From positions 124,001 to 188,000 of the forward strand of contig NZ_FOFB01000005.1 of the NCBI RefSeq assembly GCF_900110645.1: a DNA stretch of 64,000 nucleotides, written 5' to 3'. A model generated the notes under the pieces. It saw only the letters and a list, made by a program, of their open reading frames with translations, had not been told where the DNA came from and searched no databases. The translations under genes were made by a program, and so were the position numbers. Below, in pieces: positions 43,401-51,668 of this stretch (its first letter is position 1; each line of letters opens with the position of its first letter). The DNA comes from Neolewinella agarilytica (GTDB lineage Bacteria > Bacteroidota > Bacteroidia > Chitinophagales > Saprospiraceae).

Positions 43401-44257
43401 TCACCTTTCTTCGCTTTGCCCGGGCGCATACCGTTATCGGAACCTCTCTGTCGCTTCTGGCCCTCTATCTGATGGCGGCAAGACACGTTGGGGTGAATGA
43501 TTGGATGATGTTTGCCCTTAGTTTGTTTTCCTGTCTTGCAGCGAATGTTTATATCACAGGTCTTAATCAGCTGACGGACATAGACATAGATAAGATCAAT
43601 AAACCTTATTTGCCGCTGGCAAGCGGGGCATACAGCCCACGGACGGGCCAATGGATTGTGGGCGTCTGTGGCTTATTGGCCGTGCTAAGTTGCCTGGTTT
43701 ATCCACCTTATTTGCCCCTGACGGTGCTGTCCAGCCTCTTCCTCGGCACTATCTACAGTGCTGAGCCAATTCGTCTGAAGCGCTACCATTTCTGGGCAGC
43801 CTTTTGCATCATTGTGGTACGGGGGCTGATCGTCAATTTGTTACTTTATTTACACTTCAGGACGGCTTTGGGCGCCGGAGCGCAGGTGCCGGGGATGGTC
43901 TGGCTTTTGACTTTTGTCATCTTTGTTTTTGGCATCATCATCGCCTGGTTCAAGGACCTGCCCGATACGGAAGGGGACAAAGAGCATGGCATTCAAACGC
44001 TGACTCTGGTAAGGACCCGTAAATGGGTCTACACCCGTGGCGCAGGCTTGCTTGGCGGGACACTCTTGTCAGCAGCCATTTACGCCTTTTGGGTGGAACA
44101 ACAATGGATAGCTGCAGGGCTGGTAGTGTTGCTGCTTTTCTTCGGCTACTTTACAACCCGACTGGATCTGGATGATCAACAGTCAATTGCCCGCTTCTAC
44201 CAGTCTACCTGGGGCGTTTTTTTTGGGGTGTATCTGGTGTTTGCGGTTTGGGGGTGA
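43397..44257 (+). CDS. VTE2-type homogentisate prenyltransferase (UbiA family)
   Basis: A 286-aa membrane protein with eight or nine helices. The two prenyl-diphosphate motifs are at 57-65 (NQLTDIDID, continuing KINKPYLPLASG) and 187-194 (DLPDTEGD, then KEHGIQTLTL). These, with RAHTVIGTSLSLLALYLMA at the start, match plant and cyanobacterial homogentisate phytyltransferases better than UbiA or chlorophyll synthase. The reaction joins a prenyl diphosphate to homogentisate with decarboxylation, the first committed step of tocopherol synthesis. It overlaps the VTE4-like gene, so the three form one operon. The prenyl donor (phytyl, geranylgeranyl or longer) is unknown. Confidence 0.87.
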   Translation: MITFLRFARAHTVIGTSLSLLALYLMAARHVGVNDWMMFALSLFSCLAANVYITGLNQLTDIDIDKINKPYLPLASGAYSPRTGQWIVGVCGLLAVLSCLVYPPYLPLTVLSSLFLGTIYSAEPIRLKRYHFWAAFCIIVVRGLIVNLLLYLHFRTALGAGAQVPGMVWLLTFVIFVFGIIIAWFKDLPDTEGDKEHGIQTLTLVRTRKWVYTRGAGLLGGTLLSAAIYAFWVEQQWIAAGLVVLLLFFGYFTTRLDLDDQQSIARFYQSTWGVFFGVYLVFAVWG

Positions 44258-44353
44258 TGAGCCTGACAGAGAAGGGGCAATCCGTTTTCAGGTCATGGCA
44301 AAAGCCTTTCGGTTGAAAAATTTATCTTAGGGGCAATCAATCTGTACGCTTTC

Positions 44354-45574
44354 ATGCATCGTTTACTGCCACTACTGTTATTCACCCTCCTTGCTTCCTG
44401 CAACCAAAACCCTGCACCCGCGACCGCGGCGCCACTGAGCTTGCCGAAGGTGCCCGAAGAAGCCGTTGCTGAAGAAACTAAAGCGGTATCCGATTTCAAA
44501 GCTAACCCTCAGGCTATACCTAAGCAGGAAGTCCCGACGCTGCCCCTTGGCGCACAAGCCCCTGACTTTAAACTCATGGGAACTGACGGTGAATTTCACG
44601 CTCTGGCGGATTATCAGGAAGATATTCTTGTGCTCGTCTTTACGGCAAATCACTGCCCGACGGCCCAGGCCTACGAACAACGTCTGAAGGACTTTGCCTC
44701 GGATTACAGGGGCAAAAGTGTGCGGGTTGTTGCTATCTCCCCGAACAGCCCCCTGGGGCTACTATATAATGAACTCGGCTATAGTGACCTGAATGATGAT
44801 TACACGGATATGATCATCCGCCACCGGGATGCCGGATTCAACTTCGATTATCTCTACGACGGAGACGACCATGCCGCTTCCCTGCAATACGGGCCGGTAG
44901 CCACACCCCATACTTTTGTGCTGGACAAGGCCCGGAAACTGCGCTACGTTGGCCGGATGGACAAGATTGAGCGCCCGGGCCAGGCCAACGCTGAAGACCT
45001 GCGTGCCGCAGTGGATGATATGCTGGCCGGTCGTGAAGTCGCGCAACCGGAAACCAAAACTTTCGGCTGTTCAACAAAGTGGGCCTGGAAGACGGAGTAT
45101 AAAGAGCAGGTAGCGCAGGAATGGGCCGCTCGCCCGGTATCTCTCCGTCCCATCGATGTGCAGGGAGTAAAAGAACTGGTGGCCAACCCCGGAGAAAAGC
45201 TGCGCCTAATCAATCTTTGGGCCACCTGGTGTGGGCCCTGCGTGCAGGAATATCCCGAATTCATGGTGCTTCAGCAAATGTATGAAGGGCGGGACTTTGA
45301 GTTTATTTCCCTGACGACTGACAAGCCAGCACAGGCTGATAAAGCGCTGAAGTTTTTGCAAAAGGTGCATTCTCCCGTTCAAAACTATCAGTTCTCCGGC
45401 GAAGACGTGTATGAGTTAATCGAAGCCATTGATCCGGACTGGAACGGCGCCATTCCTTACACTTTGCTGGTGGCACCCGGTGGGGAAGTCGTCTGGCGCC
45501 ACCAAGCTGAAGTAGATTTCCTGGAGCTGAAACGGGCGATTGTTGATCATGAAATGATTGGGCGGTATTTTTAG
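44354..45574 (+). CDS. Redoxin plus TlpA-like thioredoxin fusion lipoprotein
   Basis: A 406-aa lipoprotein (lipobox LASC, Cys16) with two thioredoxin-fold domains. The first (about 55-215) is peroxiredoxin/AhpC-TSA like (GAQAPDFKLMGTDGEFHALADY) with a single Cys in TANHCPTAQAYE. The second (about 275-406) is TlpA-like with the redox pair WCGPC in NLWATWCGPCVQEYPEF. A periplasmic or envelope thiol-disulfide role is likely, perhaps protecting envelope lipids or maturing cytochromes. It follows the tocopherol-type operon by 96 bp, which may reflect a shared antioxidant theme, though that is speculation. Confidence 0.87.
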   Translation: MHRLLPLLLFTLLASCNQNPAPATAAPLSLPKVPEEAVAEETKAVSDFKANPQAIPKQEVPTLPLGAQAPDFKLMGTDGEFHALADYQEDILVLVFTANHCPTAQAYEQRLKDFASDYRGKSVRVVAISPNSPLGLLYNELGYSDLNDDYTDMIIRHRDAGFNFDYLYDGDDHAASLQYGPVATPHTFVLDKARKLRYVGRMDKIERPGQANAEDLRAAVDDMLAGREVAQPETKTFGCSTKWAWKTEYKEQVAQEWAARPVSLRPIDVQGVKELVANPGEKLRLINLWATWCGPCVQEYPEFMVLQQMYEGRDFEFISLTTDKPAQADKALKFLQKVHSPVQNYQFSGEDVYELIEAIDPDWNGAIPYTLLVAPGGEVVWRHQAEVDFLELKRAIVDHEMIGRYF

Positions 45575-45575
45575 T

Positions 45576-45660
45576 TGTAGGTTCCAGGGCTGGGCAACCT
45601 TCCAACCCGCAACCTGCAACCCGCAACTTGCAACTTGTAACCTGCAACTTGTAACCTGAT
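45576..45660 (+). repeat. Heptanucleotide short tandem repeats
   Basis: Runs of 7-nt units ACCTGCA/ACTTGTA (for example AACCCGCAACCTGCAACCCG), the same family as at 9875-9990, fill the gap after the redoxin gene. Confidence 0.8.
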
Positions 45661-45676
45661 TCTACGTTACGCTGCT

Positions 45677-45961
45677 ATGCAAGACAATTTATCCCCGGAA
45701 GACATCGATCGTATTATTGAAATGGCCTGGGAGGACCGAACCCCTTTTTCCGCCATTGAATTCCAGTTTGGGCTGCCCGAGGCAGAGGTTATTAAGCTAA
45801 TGAAACGGGAGCTGAAACTCAATAGCTGGAAGCGCTGGCGAAAGCGGGTGCAGGGAAGAAAGACCAAACATGCGCAACTTCGGGATGACGGAGTGCTCCG
45901 ATTCAAATCCAAGGCACAAAAGCAGATTACTAACAATAAAATATCCAAGAAGAGGTATTGA
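45677..45961 (+). CDS. TIGR03643-like small conserved protein
   Basis: A 94-aa basic protein. The stretch DRIIEMAWEDRTPFSAIEFQFGLPEAEVIKLMKRELK with WRKRVQGRKTKHAQLR is highly conserved in the TIGR03643 family of Bacteroidota, cyanobacteria and proteobacteria. The N-terminal half looks like a helix-turn-helix. Function is unknown. Both sides carry heptanucleotide repeats, so it stands alone rather than in an operon. Confidence 0.8.
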   Translation: MQDNLSPEDIDRIIEMAWEDRTPFSAIEFQFGLPEAEVIKLMKRELKLNSWKRWRKRVQGRKTKHAQLRDDGVLRFKSKAQKQITNNKISKKRY

Positions 45962-46032
45962 GGCTAACCCTGCAACCTGCACCTTGTACCTTGCAACCGT
46001 TAACCTGCAACCTGCACCTTACAACCTGAAAA
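45962..46032 (+). repeat. Heptanucleotide short tandem repeats
   Basis: Third block of the 7-nt family: CCTGCAACCTGCACCTTGTA and similar units between the TIGR03643 gene and pncA. Confidence 0.8.
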
Positions 46033-46067
46033 ACCCTATCTTCGCTTCTAAATCAAACTAAGTAGCC

Positions 46068-46703
46068 GTGCATCCCGCTTACGTTGCCCTTATTCTTGTA
46101 GACCTTCAGGTCGATTTCATGCCTGCGGGCATGCTCCCCGTTGCCGAAGGAGATGTTGTTATTCCAATCGCGAATGCGCTAATGCCCCACTACCGAACCG
46201 TAGTCGCTACTCAGGACTGGCACCCGGGCAACCATGGTTCTTTTGCCGCTAACCACCCCTGGCGGAAGCCGGGCCAGGTAATCGATCTACATGGTCTGCA
46301 GCAAGTCCTCTGGCCCATTCATTGTGTACAGAATACCTGGGGGGCTGAGTTTGTGGCGGAACTGGATAGCGACCGTATTACCAAAGTTTTCCAAAAGGGA
46401 ACGGACCCCGAGATTGATAGCTACAGCGGTTTTTACGACAATGGTCACCGGAAAAGTACCGGGATGGCAGAGTGGCTGAAAGCTAAGGGAATTACCGAGG
46501 TCCACGTGCTTGGTGTAGCGGCTGACTTCTGCGTAAAATTCACCGTACTGGATGCTTTAAGTGAAGGCTTTACTACCGTACTGATTAAGGATGCTACCCG
46601 AGGAGTTAACCTCCAGCCGGGTGATGTGGATCGGGCCATTAGTGATATGCAGGAGGCTGGAGCCTCGATTCAGTTGTCGGGCGAATTGGTGGATGCCCTG
46701 TAG
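46068..46703 (+). CDS. pncA: Nicotinamidase
   Basis: A 211-aa cysteine hydrolase starting at GTG 46068. Landmarks are ALILVDLQVDFMPAGMLPV with the catalytic Asp, the metal-binding TQDWHPGNHGSFAAN, Lys in KVFQKGTDPEIDSYSGF and the nucleophile Cys in GVAADFCVKFTVLDAL. It deamidates nicotinamide to nicotinate in NAD salvage, in the cytoplasm. A TATCTTCG promoter-like box is at 46037-46044. It is convergent with the YggS gene; their stops abut. Confidence 0.94.
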   Translation: MHPAYVALILVDLQVDFMPAGMLPVAEGDVVIPIANALMPHYRTVVATQDWHPGNHGSFAANHPWRKPGQVIDLHGLQQVLWPIHCVQNTWGAEFVAELDSDRITKVFQKGTDPEIDSYSGFYDNGHRKSTGMAEWLKAKGITEVHVLGVAADFCVKFTVLDALSEGFTTVLIKDATRGVNLQPGDVDRAISDMQEAGASIQLSGELVDAL

Positions 46704-47366
46704 TTAATTAAACAACAAGCTCCCCACCCGCACCAGGGTACTCCCGTGTTCCAGCGCGATGGGATAATCTCCGCTCATTCCCATGCTGATTTCTTTGAAG
46801 TGCTCGTCATCAAAAAAGACCTGCCGCTGAAGTAAACCAAAAGCATCGCTTAGGGATACAAACTCTCCGGCGATCTGTTCATCGTTGTCTGTGTAAGTGG
46901 CCATGCCCATCACGCCCGCAATGCGGGCGTGGCTAAGCGGTTCTTTTTTGACCGCTTGCAAGAGTTCTTTGGCGCCTTGCAGGTCCAGTCCGTACTTACT
47001 CTCTTCTTCGGCAATGTGAAATTGAAGCAGGGTAGGGATGGTCCGGTCAAAAGCTTTTGCCTGCTTGTCAATCTCCCGCAGCAGCCGAAGACTGTCTACG
47101 GCATGAATAAGTGTTACGAAGGGAGCGATATTCTTCACCTTATTACGTTGCAAATGGCCGATAAAATGCCAGCGAATATCTTTTGGCAGGGCGTGATATT
47201 TCTCCACCAACTCTGCATCACGGTTTTCTCCGAAATCACGCTGACCCCAGTTGTATAGCTCCATGATTTGATCCTGAGAGCGCTGTTTGGAAACGGCGAC
47301 CAGGGTAGCGCCGGCGGCTTTGGTCTCTTTAATGACGGCTTGATAGATTCCCTCGCGGTCAGACAT
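46704..47366 (-). CDS. YggS/PLPBP family PLP-binding protein
   Basis: From the ATG at 47366 (220 aa); a longer frame adds 32 unlike residues. It matches the alanine-racemase-fold YggS family: LVAVSKQRSQDQI with the PLP Lys, GQRDFGENRDAELVEKY, IRWHFIGHLQRNKVKNI, SKYGLDL, and MGMSGDYPIALEHGSTLVRVGSLLF binding the phosphate. These proteins buffer PLP and affect amino-acid homeostasis rather than catalyse racemisation. Divergent from a small membrane protein gene. Confidence 0.93.
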   Translation of the reverse strand: MSDREGIYQAVIKETKAAGATLVAVSKQRSQDQIMELYNWGQRDFGENRDAELVEKYHALPKDIRWHFIGHLQRNKVKNIAPFVTLIHAVDSLRLLREIDKQAKAFDRTIPTLLQFHIAEEESKYGLDLQGAKELLQAVKKEPLSHARIAGVMGMATYTDNDEQIAGEFVSLSDAFGLLQRQVFFDDEHFKEISMGMSGDYPIALEHGSTLVRVGSLLFN

Positions 47367-47475
47367 TTTATCGTTTTTGTAAGGTTGATTTAAGATTTCT
47401 TTGGCAACTAATGCACAATGTTGAGGGGTTGTTTCGTTATCACCTTTGATTTTTAATACCAACCCACACCGAGAG

Positions 47476-47664
47476 ATGAATTACCGTACCGAAAAAAATG
47501 ATCGTCGCCGCCGTCGCAAGGCGCTTGCTTTCACCACCCTCATTACGATCGGGATGCTGGCAGCTTTTGCTTATGCTACTGGCCTGACCGATGAACTGCC
47601 CGCCTTGTTCAAGGATGCTCCGGAAACGGAGGTCGTGGCTGACGGGCCAGTGGCTCGTGTTTAA
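47476..47664 (+). CDS. Small single-pass membrane protein
   Basis: A 62-aa protein with a basic N-terminus (RTEKNDRRRRRK), one membrane helix (ALAFTTLITIGMLAAFAYATGL) and a short acidic tail. The basic-in rule places the N-terminus in the cytoplasm. I do not recognise the family. It is divergent from the YggS gene and convergent with FKBP; the start was chosen as the first ATG giving a compact charged N-terminus. Confidence 0.55.
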   Translation: MNYRTEKNDRRRRRKALAFTTLITIGMLAAFAYATGLTDELPALFKDAPETEVVADGPVARV

Positions 47665-47768
47665 CGATCCCTGCCCTGGTGAGGGCAAATCAAACATGGC
47701 TCATCCCGGAGTTTGGGCAGCCTTTTCTGTGTTTTCTCGGATGGAACCTGGTTCGGTCGGTATAAAAA

Positions 47769-47825
47769 AGCGATCAGCGGACAGCATTCAGAGCCGTTTT
47801 GCCTGAATGCTGTCCGCTGATCGCT
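47769..47825 (-). terminator. Terminator of the FKBP gene
   Basis: A perfect 23-bp inverted repeat (47769-47791 with 47803-47825, 11-nt loop). In the leftward direction it is followed by TTTTTTATA, so it ends the minus-strand FKBP transcript. The rightward side lacks a T-run. Confidence 0.9.
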
Positions 47826-47908
47826 AAAAATCCTATTTTTTGCCAGAAACACCGTCATCTAATCCGAAAATTAGGGATGACTCATGTTTATGTTTGCAGA
47901 TGAGGCTA

Positions 47909-48565
47909 TTACTTCACTTTGAAGAGCTCCACGTCAAAGATCAGTGCTGCGTAGGGCGGAATCTTTGGCTGAGAGCCACGCTCGCCGTAAGCGAGGTTGT
48001 AAGGGATGAAGAAGCGGTACTTTGCACCTTCTTTCATAAGCTGTACGCCTTCCGTCCAGCCTGGGATCACCCGGTTGAGGGGGAACTCGATCGTTTCACC
48101 ACGCTCTACGGAGCTATCGAAAACGGTGCCATCAATGAGTGTGCCGTGGTAGTGAACCTCAACGGTTTGGGTAGCGCTTGGGCTGGCGCCTTCGCCTTCC
48201 TTCAGTACCTCGTACTGCAGGCCGGAGTCGGTAACCTTCACTTCAGCGCGCTTGGCGTTGGTGGCCAGGAAGTCTTCGCCTTCCTTGCGGGCTTCAGCAC
48301 CCGCCAATTCAGCTTTTGATCTCAGGAAAGCCTGAATCTGAGCGTTAGCGGCTGCGGGGTCCATGCTGGCCGTACCGGCCAGGCCTTCTTCGAAGCCTTT
48401 GGATAAGGCAGCAGGGTCAACTTTTTCGAAGCCCTGAGATTTTAGATTTTGGGAAAGAACTACGCCCAGAGCGTAAGAAACAGAATCCATATTGATGGGG
48501 TTAGTTTGGGCCACTAGTTGGCCAATGGAAAGGCATAATACAATGCCAAAGAAAAACGGTTTCAT
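47909..48565 (-). CDS. FKBP-type peptidyl-prolyl isomerase, exported
   Basis: A 218-aa protein with a signal peptide (FFFGIVLCLSIGQLVAQ), an N-terminal FKBP dimerisation domain (VSYALGVVLSQNLKSQGFEKVD), and a C-terminal FKBP fold (VEVHYHGTLIDGTVFDSS, EFPLNRVIPGWTEGVQLMKEG, YNLAYGERG, LIFDVELF). It catalyses proline isomerisation and acts as a periplasmic folding factor, like FkpA/Mip. Confidence 0.95.
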   Translation of the reverse strand: MKPFFFGIVLCLSIGQLVAQTNPINMDSVSYALGVVLSQNLKSQGFEKVDPAALSKGFEEGLAGTASMDPAAANAQIQAFLRSKAELAGAEARKEGEDFLATNAKRAEVKVTDSGLQYEVLKEGEGASPSATQTVEVHYHGTLIDGTVFDSSVERGETIEFPLNRVIPGWTEGVQLMKEGAKYRFFIPYNLAYGERGSQPKIPPYAALIFDVELFKVK

Positions 48566-48669
48566 CTAAAGGACGATTAATTATTATTGGAGAAGGGGAC
48601 AGGAGCTAATACCAGCCTGAAATTCAAGTCCCATCGCTGGCATAAAAGCCTTTGCCCACCTGCAGGCAC

Positions 48670-49683
48670 TCAACGTGCAATCCGCTGCACGTAGTACCCG
48701 ATACCCGAGAAGACCAGTAGGATAATACCGGCAAAAGCAAGGACGAAGGGAGCTTCAGGATTAAAACCTGCTACGGTTTGTGGCGCCAGGGTAACCAGTT
48801 CGTAGTTGAGCTGCTGCATGGCGGCACCACCAACGGGGCCATAGTAGCCCAGAAAAATTCCGAGCGTAAGCGTCGCTACGCCCAGGGGCATCCCGAACGC
48901 GAACAATCGGGCCAGACTGTCCATTTTTGCCGTCTCCAGTACCTTAATTAAAATGCTGAGGTGAAAGAAAATGGTGAGCAAAAAGACCAGAACCAGTGCC
49001 AGTCGGAAAAGCGGACTGGTCCAGAACCAGAAATCGACCAGTTCCGGCCCGCGCAGAGACATTGTTGCCAGCAGAAAAATGCAGAGAGTCAGGGATGGGC
49101 GCATGAGCCGGGACCATTCCACGTGCCAGATGGGCAAAAACAGCCGCAACCCACCGAAGTAGAGGACCAACCAGCCCACCATGACGGCGGTGAATATCGG
49201 GGAGCTCAGGCTGCCAAATAAGGCTGTAGTGCCCGCGCAAATGCCCAGATAAAGCAGTGGCGTAAGAATGTACTGTTCCCGAAGCCCCTTACCCCAGAGC
49301 AAGAGTATGGTAATGATCAGAAGCAGTAGGGAAAGGTAACGGCCGGCATTACTGCTTTCTGCTACCGTCAGGGCTCGCTCCAGAAAGGGCGTAGAGGCAG
49401 CGCGCAAATCTCTGCGGGAAGCCTCCCAGGTCAGGTAAGCTTCTGATCCGCCACGGTCAAGCCAGTTGTAAAAGTCGAGAAGTGCCTCTGCGTCTGGTGA
49501 GCCCGCCAGCGTTGTATCGGCCCGTTCCTGAAAATACCGGCTGGTATTCAGGGTAGAGCCGTCAGCAACGGCAACGGTAGGTGCCCATTCAGCAGTCTTT
49601 TCCGTTAACCAACGACCCAGCGCGAAGTTGAGGATATTGGCCAGCAGAATGCAGACGAGTATGCCAACGAGGCGTTTAGGCAT
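48670..49683 (-). CDS. Polytopic membrane protein, unknown
   Basis: A 337-aa protein. An N-terminal helix (LVGILVCILLANILNFALG) is followed by a soluble segment of about 90 residues and then seven or so hydrophobic helices (YLSLLLLIITILLLWG, FTAVMVGWLVLYFGGLRLF, LALVLVFLLTIFFHLSIL and others). I recognise no family. It overlaps the 3' end of accD by 8 bp and is probably translated with it. Confidence 0.7.
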   Translation of the reverse strand: MPKRLVGILVCILLANILNFALGRWLTEKTAEWAPTVAVADGSTLNTSRYFQERADTTLAGSPDAEALLDFYNWLDRGGSEAYLTWEASRRDLRAASTPFLERALTVAESSNAGRYLSLLLLIITILLLWGKGLREQYILTPLLYLGICAGTTALFGSLSSPIFTAVMVGWLVLYFGGLRLFLPIWHVEWSRLMRPSLTLCIFLLATMSLRGPELVDFWFWTSPLFRLALVLVFLLTIFFHLSILIKVLETAKMDSLARLFAFGMPLGVATLTLGIFLGYYGPVGGAAMQQLNYELVTLAPQTVAGFNPEAPFVLAFAGIILLVFSGIGYYVQRIAR

Positions 49684-50533
49684 TTTTAGTAGCTGGTTCG
49701 AAAAGGTAGAGTAAGTCCCCGAGGCGTTCTTTCAGCTCAGAGCGGTCGACGATGAAGTCGAGGAAACCGTGATCCAGCAAAAACTCCGAAGTCTGGAAGC
49801 CAGGGGGCAGTTCTTTTTTGATCGTTTCTTTAACGACGCGCGGGCCGGCAAAAGCAATGAGTGCTTCTGGCTCAGCGAGGTTGATGTCTCCCAGCATAGC
49901 GTAGCTGGCCGTAACTCCTCCGGTGGTGGGGTCGGTCATCAGGCTGAAATAGGGCACACCAGCTTTGGCGAGCTGGCTAAGCTTCACACTTGTTTTGGCC
50001 ATTTGCATCAGGCTGAAAGCAGCCTCCATCATTCGGGCACCGCCGGTTTTGGAGATGATCAGCAGCGGCGTCCGGCTGGTGCGGGCCTCATCGATAGCAA
50101 CAGCGATCTTTTCCCCTACCACACTACCCATGGATCCGCCGATAAAGCTGAAATCCATACAGGCAATAACAATGGGCCGCCGGTTAATTTTACCGCGGGC
50201 AACGCGGATAGCATCCGTCAGTCCCGTTTTCTTGTGGGCTGCGGCCAGTCGGTCTTCGTAAGACTTCAGGTCTTTAAATTCAAGAATATCGACGGCCTTC
50301 ATGTCCGCCTGAAATTCTTCAAAATTGCCGTCGAAAAGCAACTCGAAGTACTCGTTGGAGCCAATCCGGTCATGATAATTACAGTTGGGGCATTTGTAGA
50401 GGTTTTCCCGCAAATCTTTACGGGTTACCGTCTCTCCACAACGTTTACACTTATACCAAAGGCCTTCAGGTGTGTCCTTTTTGTTACGTGTCGTTGTTTG
50501 TATACCGCTTGTGAGGCGTTTAAACCATCCCAT
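49676..50533 (-). CDS. accD: Acetyl-CoA carboxylase carboxyltransferase subunit beta
   Basis: A 285-aa enzyme. The zinc ribbon Cys29, Cys32, Cys48, Cys51 (CKRCGETVTR, YKCPNC) is typical of AccD. The crotonase-like domain has MDFSFIGGSMGSVVGEKI and the oxyanion segment SKTGGARMMEAAFSLMQMAK, with PTTGGVTASYAMLGD and EALIAFAGPRVVKETI later. It transfers the carboxyl group from biotin to acetyl-CoA to make malonyl-CoA. A TATCTTTG box (minus strand, 50553-50560) predicts a 19-nt leader. Confidence 0.96.
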   Translation of the reverse strand: MGWFKRLTSGIQTTTRNKKDTPEGLWYKCKRCGETVTRKDLRENLYKCPNCNYHDRIGSNEYFELLFDGNFEEFQADMKAVDILEFKDLKSYEDRLAAAHKKTGLTDAIRVARGKINRRPIVIACMDFSFIGGSMGSVVGEKIAVAIDEARTSRTPLLIISKTGGARMMEAAFSLMQMAKTSVKLSQLAKAGVPYFSLMTDPTTGGVTASYAMLGDINLAEPEALIAFAGPRVVKETIKKELPPGFQTSEFLLDHGFLDFIVDRSELKERLGDLLYLFEPATKNA

Positions 50534-50685
50534 GTGAATCAGTTGTGCGCCGCAAAGATAAGTAAGTATGTGGGCAAACGCGTGACGGGAGTCGGTGAAA
50601 GGGGGACTAAATGAGAAAGCGGCGCGGACGCAGGTGCCGGAGAAAGTTGTAAAACAGCAATGAATGCGGCCACTAATCTGTAGCT

Positions 50686-51504
50686 TCAGGCCCGATGCTT
50701 TTTCTTCATTTTTCTGAGAATAATTGCCGGGTCCAATTGCCGATCCGTTGATTTCAAGATCACAATTATGGTAGCAAAGGAGGCATCCTGATCAATCATT
50801 TCGATTAATTCATCAAAGTCTGACCGAATTTGCAAAACCTCCAGCAAGGGAAATTCAGGAGGGTCAGGAAGTGGCTGGGTGGCATCAGGGAAGGAGACCC
50901 GATCCTTAATGAGCTCTTCAAACTCCAGTTCAAGTTCCTGATATTTCAGCAAACGGTTAATTATTTTGCGGTACTCCGAGATCAGGTCTCTGAACTTCCG
51001 TTCAAAGGAAAGGAAGCGCCTGCTGTCAAATGCCTGCCTGAGCTGTTTGCTTGAGCGTTCCAGTTGGAAAACCCGGGCCTTAGTGTAGCCATTGTGTCTG
51101 TGAAGTTTATGGAGCGCTTCCGTGGCAAACCGTGTTCTGATGGCGGCCTCCCGCCAGGCACTTCGTTTCTTCAGGGCGTACTTCTTTTGGAGCACCTTCC
51201 TGGTGTGGTACAGATTCAGCAGAATAGTGGCGATTGCTGAGATGAAAACCCCGGTGCTCAGGAACAGTGTGATGGCAATGCACCAGACTTCAATGGTGTG
51301 GCTGGCAGACGGCCTGTAATGCCATACGACAATGAGGTAAACGGCCATGATGCCTGCCCAGACGATTTTTGACTCGCGACTGCGCAGTTCATCCGCGGTG
51401 AGCTCGTCCTCTGAAGGGTACTCTACCTCCAGCGGCTGGATTTGAAACTGTTCTACGGTAATATTATCGGAGACGGGCGTTTTCCAATAGTCCTGAGAGA
51501 CCAT
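50686..51504 (-). CDS. Two-helix membrane protein with cytoplasmic helical domain, unknown
   Basis: A 272-aa protein. Two hydrophobic helices lie near 50-66 (VWAGIMAVYLIVVWHY) and 75-100 (VWCIAITLFLSTGVFISAIATILL), joined by a short loop. About 170 residues of charged, heptad-patterned helix follow (LHKLHRHNGYTKARVFQLE, FRDLISEYRKIINRLLKYQ). I do not recognise it. It stands between accD and the divergent M24 peptidase. Confidence 0.6.
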   Translation of the reverse strand: MVSQDYWKTPVSDNITVEQFQIQPLEVEYPSEDELTADELRSRESKIVWAGIMAVYLIVVWHYRPSASHTIEVWCIAITLFLSTGVFISAIATILLNLYHTRKVLQKKYALKKRSAWREAAIRTRFATEALHKLHRHNGYTKARVFQLERSSKQLRQAFDSRRFLSFERKFRDLISEYRKIINRLLKYQELELEFEELIKDRVSFPDATQPLPDPPEFPLLEVLQIRSDFDELIEMIDQDASFATIIVILKSTDRQLDPAIILRKMKKKHRA

Positions 51505-51632
51505 GGGGAAGGATTTTATAGGGTTTGTGTAACGCCGTGTCTGATTGGTAAGATAGGGGAGTAGAGATGGTTAAATCAAAAATCGAGAGAATAAATTTAG
51601 CGGAAAAACACTTTGCTACCCGGTACCTTCCC

Positions 51633-51663
51633 TTGCACCTGCGACCGCGCCTCATTACCTTGG
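51633..51663 (+). promoter_or_regulatory. Candidate promoter of the M24 peptidase, with the GC-rich repeat as spacer
   Basis: TTG (51633-51635), 20-bp spacer, TACCTTGG (51656-51663), then 5 nt to the ATG at 51669. The spacer is a copy of the GCACCTGCG motif that recurs in the window. Confidence 0.5.
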
Positions 51664-51668
51664 GGCCT

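Noticed and set aside
45576-46032. CRISPR array
   Set aside because: The repeats are 7-nt degenerate tandem units without spacers and there are no cas genes nearby.
49769-50614. 281-codon + strand frame opposite accD
   Set aside because: accD is unambiguous by its zinc ribbon and oxyanion motifs; the opposite frame is low-complexity His/Gly-rich.
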